From Alphaproteobacteria bacterium (GTDB lineage: Bacteria > Pseudomonadota > Alphaproteobacteria > Micavibrionales > UBA1664), in NCBI GenBank assembly GCA_018969935.1, contig JAGWXJ010000006.1, positions 1 through 29,882 on the forward strand: a stretch of DNA of 29,882 bases, in the 5' to 3' direction. The position numbers and the translations under genes are program-made. Every line of letters begins with the position of its first letter. Position 1 is the first letter of the stretch. Under the pieces are notes generated by a model. That model was not told where the DNA came from and did not search any database. It saw only the letters and a list, made by a program, of their open reading frames with translations. Below are positions 23,021 through 29,882 of this stretch, in pieces.

Positions 23021-25201
23021 TTAATGGGTTATGAAACGTGCCTTAAGCGGCATCGGGGGAACCGCATTGTCCCTTAAAGTGTTTGATGGGGTTAGCGTTG
23101 CTTCCTCATCGTAAATGTATGTCAACGTCTGGCTTGGGCCTGATGGGGCCGAAGCCAGTGTAAGTGTCAGGGATGTCGCCGATGCCCTTACGGCTGCCGT
23201 TACGGCAATTTCGGTTGTGCCATCGAAGAAATGGAAACCCTCGATGCCCGTGGTAGGCGTGAAATCAGACCCGCCATCGTGCGACAAAGTGACCGTGACG
23301 GTTGTGCCGCTACGTGACCAGCCTGATATGATCGGGCCTTCAACACCGGAAAGCGCGGCGCCAAACATGCTGGCCATTTTGCGCGCGTTTCTTTCGGCCA
23401 TGGCAACAAAACCCGCATCGTTGGGGTGGACTTCATCGAACAAAGTCTGGTCATAGGTTTCAGTGCCGCGATGGACGTAGGCGAGTTCGTCAATCAACTC
23501 CTCCTGCACGTCCCTCACTACCTGCACCGCGCCGCTAAATTCAAAGCCCGTGCGGCGGCCGATTTTTTGCAGCAGTATCGGGATATCGCCGAAGCTGGCG
23601 CGGATATCGTTAAAAATGGCCTGCATGGCACTTTTGTATTGTGCGCGGGTGGTCAGGGCGTTTTTGATACCGCCTGAATCCGTTTCGCCCAATTCAAACA
23701 GCACGGCTGTTGGCGTAAGGCCTGCGGCTGCAATGTTGCTGTAAAAGGTATTGAATGCGGGCCCGCGCGTGCCTGCGCCCAAATCCCACCAGTAGTTTAT
23801 GCTGTCGGTCGTGCTTGTGGATGCGCTGCCGCCAGTTGCGCCGTCTACAAACGTGACGACCTTGCGCGGGTGCGCAAGCCCCAGCACTTCGCGGAATTTC
23901 TGTTTACCCGCTTCCGAGCCGCTCTGGTTGCTGGAAAAGTAGCCGCGCACCAACGACTGGCCGCCGCCTATTACGGCAATATCTGTCGCTTCGTGCAGCT
24001 TGGCACCCAAGCCTGCCGCTGTTTTTGATAGCGCCCCTATGACAACCTTGGTGATATGCCCGAAGAAAGGATCAGCCCCAGACGTGCGGCTGCCGATGTT
24101 GAGCGACGTGATGCCAGAAGGGTTGCTTGCGTAGGTTTTTGTATTGGCCTTGCCGCCCGAGAGCATAATGGCCTGCCCCGCCTGCCATGTCATGCCCGCG
24201 CTGTTCATACAGCCTGCAATATGCGCATCGTTGTTGGAGTTGGCGTTTTGCGATGCGCCCCCTGCCCTGACATACGCACCCAGATCGTTGGTGGAGGTAT
24301 TGAGGCGAAAGCCGATGGTGTCGTTGGAACTAGCACCGTTGTCAGCAACAAGAAGATACTGGAAGGTTGACGGCATAAAGCCCTTCGGCCTGTAGCGCAG
24401 GCCTATGTAGCCTTGCGCCACGTTGAACCATGTTTTGCCTGAAAGGGCATATACCAACCTATCGGCTGCGCGTGTTGCGGCTGCGCCGCTTATTATGATT
24501 TCTGAGGTTGCAAACGGCATTTCCTCCAACTGGTTCAGGACGAACCAGACGATTTTGCCTGCGTTGGCGCGGATACGCATTTGGACGGCGGTGATGTTTG
24601 GCGTTTCGTTGGCAAGGATGTACCGCTGATACGGTTGCGCCCCCGCCATGTTGACCGAGTTGGCACCCGTGCCGGAACGCGTGAGCGCGCCTATGGTGCC
24701 CGAGTTACCGCGCGCCCAGACACTGAAGGTATGCGGGTTAAGGTTGCCTGTTTGCCCCCCGATATCGACCCACGCCGTGCTGGTGCCTGCGCTGTTATCC
24801 AGCTTGAAGGCCATGCCGTTTGTGCACAGTGCATCAAGCCCTGCAGCTGCCAGCGCGGTTGCATCATCGACAACCGTGAAGTTGGCTGCGGCGTCACCCG
24901 CTTTGGTGATGTTGGTTGTAGCCGTGGGGTTTACGTTTGTGTTGGTGCATTTGTTGGTGACCGCGCCTTCCATGAGGATGCCGAGCGCATTGCCCTGCGT
25001 ATCGAAATCAAAGCGCGGGGTGTTGGCTGATACCGCTTCCAGCTTCCCTGAAGCATTGCGGCGCGTGGCCACGCTATCGGCGCGTGTATAGGTGGTGCCT
25101 GCGGGCAGTGATGATGTCAGGGCCAATGCCGCATCAAGCTGCACAGGGGGTGTTGAAGCGCTTTTAAGCGGCGAGAGGCCGCGACCTAGATTGACGAGCA
25201 T
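23021..25201 (-). CDS. Phage tail-spike-like protein with SASA/SGNH acetylesterase domain
   Basis: 726 residues from the ATG at 25201 (GGAG 8 nt upstream); no signal peptide or membrane segment. Residues 1-250 have the pattern of phage tail or head-spike structural proteins: 'ANTPRFDFDTQGNALGILME', 'TNKCTN', a beta-sandwich (FSVWARGNSGTIGAL), then 'LNQLEEMPFATS' and 'AATRAADRL'. Residues about 250-400 look like a LamG-type sandwich (IGLRYRPKGFMPSTFQYL). Residues about 408-610 are an SGNH/sialate-acetylesterase-type domain: GGGQSL (nucleophile Ser), ELGETDSGG, and DEVHPNDAGF with the D/H pair. An Ig-like domain closes it (TVTVTLSHDGGSDF). It would hydrolyse ester-linked acetyls. It lies between algI and two AlgX-like genes, which suggests a captured phage gene acting on the acetylated polymer; how it leaves the cell is unclear. 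Confidence 0.75.
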   Translation of the reverse strand: MLVNLGRGLSPLKSASTPPVQLDAALALTSSLPAGTTYTRADSVATRRNASGKLEAVSANTPRFDFDTQGNALGILMEGAVTNKCTNTNVNPTATTNITKAGDAAANFTVVDDATALAAAGLDALCTNGMAFKLDNSAGTSTAWVDIGGQTGNLNPHTFSVWARGNSGTIGALTRSGTGANSVNMAGAQPYQRYILANETPNITAVQMRIRANAGKIVWFVLNQLEEMPFATSEIIISGAAATRAADRLVYALSGKTWFNVAQGYIGLRYRPKGFMPSTFQYLLVADNGASSNDTIGFRLNTSTNDLGAYVRAGGASQNANSNNDAHIAGCMNSAGMTWQAGQAIMLSGGKANTKTYASNPSGITSLNIGSRTSGADPFFGHITKVVIGALSKTAAGLGAKLHEATDIAVIGGGQSLVRGYFSSNQSGSEAGKQKFREVLGLAHPRKVVTFVDGATGGSASTSTTDSINYWWDLGAGTRGPAFNTFYSNIAAAGLTPTAVLFELGETDSGGIKNALTTRAQYKSAMQAIFNDIRASFGDIPILLQKIGRRTGFEFSGAVQVVRDVQEELIDELAYVHRGTETYDQTLFDEVHPNDAGFVAMAERNARKMASMFGAALSGVEGPIISGWSRSGTTVTVTLSHDGGSDFTPTTGIEGFHFFDGTTEIAVTAAVRASATSLTLTLASAPSGPSQTLTYIYDEEATLTPSNTLRDNAVPPMPLKARFITH

Positions 25202-25222
25202 GGTTTTTTCTCCGGCAATGAA

Positions 25223-25247
25223 AAAGCCCGCCTTGAAGGCGGGCTTT
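25223..25247 (-). terminator. Intrinsic terminator after algI, in the leader of the esterase gene
   Basis: On the minus strand an 11-bp stem (AAAGCCCGCCT / AGGCGGGCTTT) with a 3-nt loop runs into five T residues (GGCGGGCTTTTTC). It lies 60 nt after the algI stop and ends 21 nt before the ATG of the esterase gene. It would stop most algI transcripts, and also any transcript from the candidate promoter at 25276-25304. An ATG at 25255 is in frame with the esterase and would be translated through the hairpin, which could open it. Confidence 0.85.
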
Positions 25248-25275
25248 GGATACATGTGTGGCGTTTGTGACTATA

Positions 25276-25304
25276 TTCCTAAATCAAAAACACTGTCCTG
25301 TCAA
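25276..25304 (-). promoter_or_regulatory. Candidate promoter between algI and the esterase gene
   Basis: On the minus strand a perfect -35 TTGACA (25304-25299) begins 3 nt after the algI stop codon. A -10-like TAGGAA (25281-25276) follows at 17 bp, and a TATAGT further on is too far away. Transcription would start about 20 nt before the terminator hairpin, so this promoter and the hairpin together look like an attenuated leader for the esterase gene. Confidence 0.4.
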
Positions 25305-25306
25305 CC

Positions 25307-26725
25307 TTAGAATTGGAAGTACAGGAACGGCGAGTAGCTTTGATATGAAAGCTTCATGACCGCGAGTATGAACAATACAATTGCCATCATGTGCGGAAGG
25401 AAGCCGCTCATCTCGCGGATCTTGATGCCTTTGCGGGCTTCGTAATACGGAATCACGAAAACCATGCCGAGGCCGAGGATCAGAGCCGACACAGCCATGC
25501 CGGGCAATTGCCATGCCATTGCATCGCTGATACCAAAACCGTTGAAGCCGAACATGCCTTCGTAAATATCAAACGCCTTGCTGACCGTCGGCGCACGGAA
25601 CATCACCCAGCCAAGCATGACGATAAAGAACGTGCCGAGCACAAGGCCGATACGTTTGAAAACAGGCATCGGGGCATCATCCACCTTGCGGCCCATCGCT
25701 TTTTCAATGGCGAGCCATGCGCCGTGCCATGCACCCCAGATTACGAAGGTGAAGTTGGCGCCGTGCCAAAAACCGCCCAGAAGCATGGTCAGGAACAGGT
25801 TGATGTAGTTACGGACCTTGCCCTTGCGGTTACCGCCGAGGGGGATATACAGGTAGTCCTTGAGCCATGCCGAAAGCGACATGTGCCAGCGGCGCCAGAA
25901 TTCCGTAATGGAGCGGCTGATGTAGGGGTGGTCAAAGTTCTCGAGGAATTTGAAGCCCATCATGGCTGCGATACCGATGGCCATATCGGAGTAACCTGTG
26001 AAGTCAAAGTACAGCTGTACGGTATAGGCCAGCGCGCCAATCCAGGCATCGGCCATTGTGGGGTTTGGCAGCGCGTATACGGAGTCCGCGAGCATGGCGA
26101 CCGTATCGGCAATCAGAACCTTTTTGGCAAAACCCAGCATGAAGCGGTAGGCGCCGTACGAGAACTGGTCGAGGGTATGGGGGCGGGATTCAAACTGGTC
26201 GGCCAAATCCTTGTAACGCAGAACCGGACCCGCAATCATTTGCGGGAACAGCGAGTTGTAAGCCGCAAAATCCATGAAGGAACGGGCGGGCGGTGCATCC
26301 TTGCGGTAGACGTCGATCAGGAAGCTGATGGACTGGAACGCGTGGAACGAAATACCGATAGGCAGCACGATGTGCATGAATTCCATCGGGCGGAAGCCCA
26401 TGCCTTCAAGAGCTGCGTTCAGGGTATCCACGCCGAAGTTGAAGTATTTGAAAAGAGCCAGCGCCAACAGGTTGCAGACCACGCCAAAGATCATCCACTG
26501 GCGGGCGCGGATGCCGCCTTCGTTGGCCACAATACGCAGGGCCACCAAGTGGTTGATAAGCGTGATACCGAAGAACAGCGCGAGGAAGTCGACGCGCCAC
26601 CAGCAGTAGAAAATAAAGCTGCCGATGAGAATGACAAACGACTTATGTTTGAACGGCGTCAGATAGTAGACGGCCAAAAATAATGGCAGAAAGAAAAACA
26701 AAAAGATATTTGATGAAAAAACCAT
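25307..26725 (-). CDS. algI: AlgI, membrane-bound O-acyltransferase (MBOAT)
   Basis: Multi-pass inner-membrane protein that passes acetyl groups from a cytoplasmic donor to periplasmic acetyltransferases. 472 residues with an N-terminal membrane bundle (FLFFFLPLFLAVYYL, SFVILIGSFIFYCWW), the MBOAT core (YTVQLYFDFTGYSDMAIG, FWRRWHMSLSAWLKDYLYIPLGGNRKG) and the essential histidine H321 in GGFWHGANFTFVIWGAWHG, close to H322 of Pseudomonas AlgI. A membrane-rich C-terminus ends YFQF. It has an intrinsic terminator on both sides, so it may form its own transcription unit or depend on read-through. The same family also serves other acetylated polymers (PatA, DltB), but algF and algJ beside it support AlgI. 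Confidence 0.95.
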   Translation of the reverse strand: MVFSSNIFLFFFLPLFLAVYYLTPFKHKSFVILIGSFIFYCWWRVDFLALFFGITLINHLVALRIVANEGGIRARQWMIFGVVCNLLALALFKYFNFGVDTLNAALEGMGFRPMEFMHIVLPIGISFHAFQSISFLIDVYRKDAPPARSFMDFAAYNSLFPQMIAGPVLRYKDLADQFESRPHTLDQFSYGAYRFMLGFAKKVLIADTVAMLADSVYALPNPTMADAWIGALAYTVQLYFDFTGYSDMAIGIAAMMGFKFLENFDHPYISRSITEFWRRWHMSLSAWLKDYLYIPLGGNRKGKVRNYINLFLTMLLGGFWHGANFTFVIWGAWHGAWLAIEKAMGRKVDDAPMPVFKRIGLVLGTFFIVMLGWVMFRAPTVSKAFDIYEGMFGFNGFGISDAMAWQLPGMAVSALILGLGMVFVIPYYEARKGIKIREMSGFLPHMMAIVLFILAVMKLSYQSYSPFLYFQF

Positions 26726-26755
26726 AATTTTATATCCGTCTTACAATTTGATACT

Positions 26756-26784
26756 AAAAAAACCAGCCTGCTTTTGCAGGCTGG
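26756..26784 (-). terminator. Intrinsic terminator between algF and algI
   Basis: On the minus strand a perfect 9-bp GC-rich stem (CCAGCCTGC / GCAGGCTGG) with an AAAA loop is followed by seven T residues. It begins 13 nt after the algF stop and ends 30 nt before the algI ATG. It is a textbook intrinsic terminator inside what would otherwise be one algJ-algX-algF-algI operon. No convincing -35 is visible downstream of it, only a TATAAA 4 nt before the algI ATG. Confidence 0.92.
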
Positions 26785-26797
26785 CTGGAATTACTAA

Positions 26798-27442
26798 TTA
26801 GCGGGTGGTGTTGGTGATACCACGTGCCCAGACAACTTTTGTCGGGCTTACGAGTACCGCGCTGTAGGCCATGCCGCGCTCGAGCGACTCTTCGCCAACA
26901 TCGGCAATTTTCGCATCGCCTTTGTAAACTGCGAGGGTAACCTTCACGGGGTTGATCTGGCGGACGCCGGATTTGCCTTTTTCGGTTGCGCCAACAACTT
27001 CAACCTTGCCATCGGCGGTTTTCAGCGTTGCTGCTTCATCCGATGCGAGGTTGTAGAACAGGATTTGCGATTTCGCGCGGTTATCGTTGACCGGGTCTTC
27101 GATTACCTGCACGGCTTCGCCACCCGTCCAGACGACGGTGTAGAATTTGCCGGAAACAACGTCTTGCGAGAGTTTGATGTCGCCGAAGCCGATTTCAGCT
27201 TTGCCTTGAGGTACGACGAAGTAGGGCGTTACATCGCCCGGTTTCGCGTATTCGCTGGCTTTGCCATTTGCGCCAACAGCTTTGGAAGCCGTGTCGGCAC
27301 TTGCGTTGATGTAACGCACGAAGGCCGAACCTTCGGGCGGAAGCGGGTCATAGAGGCCTGCATCGGGGCCAGCTGCGTTGGCCGGCATGGCAAGCACTGC
27401 CACAACAAATGCCATCAGGTACGAAAGAAAGGTCTGTTTCAT
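26798..27442 (-). CDS. algF: AlgF-like periplasmic O-acetylation protein
   Basis: AlgF is a periplasmic protein required with AlgI and AlgJ for alginate O-acetylation, probably as an adaptor. This gene gives 214 residues from the ATG at 27442 (GGAG 8 nt upstream; an ATG at 27448 is only 2 nt from that site). A signal peptide (MKQTFLSYLMAFVVAVLAMPANA) is followed by the AlgF-like start of the mature protein, AGLYDPLPPEGSAFVRYINA, and two beta-rich domains (FVVPQGKAEIGFGDIKLSQ; VKVTLAVYKGDAKIADVGEE). The length is nearly identical to Pseudomonas AlgF (216). It lies between algX and algI. Confidence 0.9.
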   Translation of the reverse strand: MKQTFLSYLMAFVVAVLAMPANAAGPDAGLYDPLPPEGSAFVRYINASADTASKAVGANGKASEYAKPGDVTPYFVVPQGKAEIGFGDIKLSQDVVSGKFYTVVWTGGEAVQVIEDPVNDNRAKSQILFYNLASDEAATLKTADGKVEVVGATEKGKSGVRQINPVKVTLAVYKGDAKIADVGEESLERGMAYSAVLVSPTKVVWARGITNTTR

Positions 27443-27504
27443 ATTCATTTCTCCAATACTGGTTTCAAATATTTAAACAATTCCGCGAAAACTTATGACG
27501 GGGT

Positions 27505-28917
27505 TTAGGGTATTTTGCAAATTCTTGCGTCTACCTTTACGTCTTTTCTGTCTTCTTCGGCCAACTCGATACTCACTTCATCAAGATTTTTCTTGCCGTT
27601 CTTGAGAGCCAGATAGAATTCACCATCGGGCTTATAACGGTCGGAACGCTTGATTTTTGTACGGTCGCGGTCTTTCGGGAAACGGAAGTCGACCATGACC
27701 GGTTTTTTGATGGGCTTCGAGAAGTTGAGGTACAGGTAGTAATCCGAACCCGTCATGTTTTTGTCTGCAAGATCTTCTAGCAGAACGACATTTTCATCAT
27801 CCACGGCAACACCGGTTGCCTCGGCCAGATTTTCCTTACCGCAGTCGCCGTAAAGACCGGGGATAGCCTGACGGAACAGGCCCTGATGTTTATTCAGGTC
27901 GTAGTAACCGGGCACTTCCCAGATAATCAGCTTGGCCTTGTTGGCTTTTTTATGATCGCTGTTCATGTACTTGATCATGGCGGTATCAATACCACCGCCG
28001 GAAACGGCCATGTTCAGGATGTCAGTCGACAGGGCTTCCTTGAGGAACCCTTCGAAGTTGGAGAAGGACGGTTCCCACGTGGAGTTTGACGTACCCATGA
28101 GCACGACTTCCGGTTCGGGCTGTTCGCCGAACAGGTCACCCTCGGCACCGGCAGCCTGTGCGCGCTCGGTCATATAAATATTGATGCGCTCGGGCGGTTG
28201 CTTGGTATTGCAGACTTTCGAGAACACTTTGTCGGTCGTGCCGAAGAAATCGTAAGGCTCTTTCTTCTGGGTTACGAACTTGGTTTTGGCCAGTTTTTCG
28301 TAGACCGGCATTTTCTTTACGTACTCGGATACGGCCAGTGCCGTAGCCTTGGCGCCAGATGCGTTCCAGTGGTGGTCACGCTTGTAGAAGAACGGCGTAC
28401 CGGCAGCGGGGCGCGGAACGTCAACAACATTGATACCGGCATCGCGGATTTTGCCGATGGTGTCGCGGTAATCATCCCAGACAGCATCAACATCGGTGAA
28501 GCCGTAGGTTTTTTTATCTTCCTCGCTGATGTGGTCGGAGTGGATCATGCCGCGCGTGGGCACGTAGACCATGACAAACTCGATGCCCTTTTCCTTCAGT
28601 TTTTCCTGCCAGTCGGCAATCATCTTGATGGCGGCATCGTTGATGGACAGGTGTGTCTGGAGGTCGTTACCGGTACGGAAAATCCAGCCGTCATCGCCAG
28701 CAATCAGCTTGCGGTATGAATCGTAACGGCCGTCATAGGTTTTGTCTTCCGAGAGGGCGGGGCAGAAAATAGGCTTGATGTCTTCCTTTACGACAGCGGG
28801 TGCTGGTGCCGCCGCGGCTTTGGCTGCAGGCGCATCTTCGGAAAAAGCAGGCATCGAGGCGGAAACAACGCCCGCGAGTACTACCAAGGAAACCTGTGCC
28901 AGTTTGCGAAAAACCAT
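27505..28917 (-). CDS. algX: AlgX-like SGNH O-acetyltransferase, first copy
   Basis: 470 residues with a signal peptide (MVFRKLAQVSLVVLAGVVSASMPAFS) and an Ala/Pro-rich spacer. The triad is D181 and H183 (DHHWNASGA) and S277 (MGTSNST); the 94-residue Asp-Ser spacing is close to that of Pseudomonas AlgX (D174, H176, S269). Four AlgX-type cysteines appear as FCPAL, KVCNTK, DCGK and RICKIP. The C-terminal domain (YYLYLNFSKPIKKPVMVDF, RYKPDGEFYL) corresponds to the AlgX carbohydrate-binding module. The start ATG overlaps the algJ stop (TAATG), so the two are translationally coupled. Of the three copies this one has the canonical algJ-algX-algF neighbours and best deserves the name. Confidence 0.9.
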   Translation of the reverse strand: MVFRKLAQVSLVVLAGVVSASMPAFSEDAPAAKAAAAPAPAVVKEDIKPIFCPALSEDKTYDGRYDSYRKLIAGDDGWIFRTGNDLQTHLSINDAAIKMIADWQEKLKEKGIEFVMVYVPTRGMIHSDHISEEDKKTYGFTDVDAVWDDYRDTIGKIRDAGINVVDVPRPAAGTPFFYKRDHHWNASGAKATALAVSEYVKKMPVYEKLAKTKFVTQKKEPYDFFGTTDKVFSKVCNTKQPPERINIYMTERAQAAGAEGDLFGEQPEPEVVLMGTSNSTWEPSFSNFEGFLKEALSTDILNMAVSGGGIDTAMIKYMNSDHKKANKAKLIIWEVPGYYDLNKHQGLFRQAIPGLYGDCGKENLAEATGVAVDDENVVLLEDLADKNMTGSDYYLYLNFSKPIKKPVMVDFRFPKDRDRTKIKRSDRYKPDGEFYLALKNGKKNLDEVSIELAEEDRKDVKVDARICKIP

Positions 28918-29882
28918 TACTTCACTCCTTCGATATCAAGGTCATATTTTACGGGCAGAAAACGCTCCGGTATCTCCCACACTAAAAGCTTTGGCGGTGT
29001 CTTTTTAAAGGCATCATTATGGAGGTATTTTTTCATAGTTTCGAAGGGGCCCATGCCTTCATCGGCGGCGTTCAGGACTTCGGTACCCAGATTTTCCTTC
29101 AGGAAGTCGGCAAACGCCCATTTGGGGTTGGCGCTGTAGCTGGTGCCCACGAGCGTTACTTCGGGCACTGCCGCGTCACCAAACAGGTCATCGGCGCTTT
29201 CTTCCTTTTTCTGGGCATCGGAGGCTTCCACGATGACTTTCTTGATGTAATCGTGCTCGATATCGAATTTATCGGCCCATTTGCCCAGCGGGACATAGCG
29301 CAGCAGGTCGCCGTCGTGGGCGCTGAGTTCACCGAAATCGACCGTGTAGGTGGATTTGTTCTGGAGAAGATTGGGGTAGGACTCGTTAACGGTGTTGGCA
29401 ACCAGCCTTGCTGCCATGCGGGCACCGGCCAGCGACCAGTGGGTATCGGTTTTAAGGAAGAGGGAGAAATCCTCGTCCTTTTTCTCGTTCATCAGCCAGT
29501 AGATATCCGTCACGGGGATACCGAGGTCTTTCATGGCCTTTCTAAAGATCTGGTAGTTGCTGCGGTTGTATTCGGGGTATTTGTAGGTACCCAGCTGGTC
29601 TTCATAGACGCGGGCCTTGGCAGGCACCAAAGCAACTACAAGCTTGATGTTATGGGCTTCCAGTATGTCTTTGACTTGTTTAATAAAATCGACTTTTGTC
29701 TGGATCTGCTTTTTGGCACCCGGGTACTGGATAAATTCCTCGTTGGTGAAAAGCCAACCGTTTTCGCCAATCACGACGCCCGGTTTGCCATTGCGGAACA
29801 CGCCATAGTTCAGTGCGCCCCAGAAATCGGTGCCTTTTTCATGGACAGGGAGGGTTTTATCGAACTGACGCTCGAAAGCGAG
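28917..29882 (-). CDS. algJ: AlgJ, periplasmic O-acetyltransferase, partial (N-terminus off the right edge)
   Basis: The frame is open from the right edge (321 residues visible) and ends in TAA at 28917. The apparent GTG at 29801 is internal, because the preceding 27 codons to the edge also read as AlgJ (FERQFDKTLPVHEKGTDFW). Family segments: GENGWLFTNEEF, the Asp-His motif TDTHWSLAGA, the nucleophile motif LVGTSYSA, and then NAADEGMGPFETM and LLVWEIPERFLPVKYD, the last two as in AlgJ. AlgJ is anchored in the inner membrane and passes acetyl groups towards AlgX; the anchor would be in the missing N-terminus. There is no C-terminal carbohydrate-binding domain, unlike the three AlgX-like proteins. 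The stop shares its last base with the algX start. Confidence 0.93.
   Translation of the reverse strand, partial: LAFERQFDKTLPVHEKGTDFWGALNYGVFRNGKPGVVIGENGWLFTNEEFIQYPGAKKQIQTKVDFIKQVKDILEAHNIKLVVALVPAKARVYEDQLGTYKYPEYNRSNYQIFRKAMKDLGIPVTDIYWLMNEKKDEDFSLFLKTDTHWSLAGARMAARLVANTVNESYPNLLQNKSTYTVDFGELSAHDGDLLRYVPLGKWADKFDIEHDYIKKVIVEASDAQKKEESADDLFGDAAVPEVTLVGTSYSANPKWAFADFLKENLGTEVLNAADEGMGPFETMKKYLHNDAFKKTPPKLLVWEIPERFLPVKYDLDIEGVK

Noticed and set aside
25202..25255. Start of the esterase at the ATG at 25255
   Set aside because: It would encode the terminator hairpin and has no ribosome site; the ATG at 25201 has GGAG at good spacing. Kept only as a possible leader-translation effect.
25391..26683. 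Plus-strand frame of 430 codons opposite algI
   Set aside because: algI is unmistakable on the minus strand; the plus frame is its shadow.
29799..29801. GTG at 29801 as the algJ start
   Set aside because: The frame continues to the window edge and the upstream 27 codons match AlgJ, so the gene is truncated by the window and does not start here.

Overview
The window looks like chromosomal DNA of a moderately GC-rich Gram-negative bacterium, most likely an alphaproteobacterium. This is inference from the style of the housekeeping genes (rimO, rhlE, greB with an acidic N-terminal extension, a CGA-anticodon serine tRNA). No 16S gene or other marker is present to settle it. I see no insertion sequence, integrase or CRISPR array.

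Left third (1-7570): an edge-truncated membrane-anchored methyltransferase (-) is divergent from rimO (+). A DEAD-box helicase rhlE (+) with a long repetitive basic tail follows. Two unrecognised genes on the minus strand come next: a 660-residue multi-spanning membrane protein and a 416-residue protein that may be a degenerate EAL-type barrel. Then comes a tRNA-Ser(CGA).

Middle (7580-13944): an NtrC-type response regulator (-), apparently leaderless, is divergent from a tight three-gene phosphorelay operon (+). That operon holds two receiver proteins with unfamiliar N-terminal modules and a hybrid kinase with HisKA, HATPase, REC and HPt. greB (-) and a small SAM methyltransferase (+) follow.

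Right half (14158-29882): an alginate-type exopolysaccharide locus in two convergent blocks. The plus block is alg44 (PilZ, c-di-GMP receptor) - algA (GDP-mannose supply) - short AlgK-like Sel1 lipoprotein - algE (outer-membrane porin) - AlgL-like periplasmic protein. The minus block, read from the right edge, is algJ (partial) - algX - algF - algI - a phage-spike-like esterase - two more AlgX-like proteins. Together these would supply precursor, polymerise and export under c-di-GMP control, and O-acetylate a polymannuronate-like polymer. alg8, algD and algG are not in the window; the minus block runs off the right edge and they may lie there.

The most unusual points are: (1) an AlgL homologue whose conserved histidine is leucine; (2) three AlgX-like acetyltransferases in one locus; (3) a phage tail-spike-like protein with an acetylesterase domain inside the acetylation block, with its own candidate promoter and a leader terminator; (4) intrinsic terminators on both sides of algI; (5) a pair of receiver proteins sharing an uncharacterised N-terminal module.
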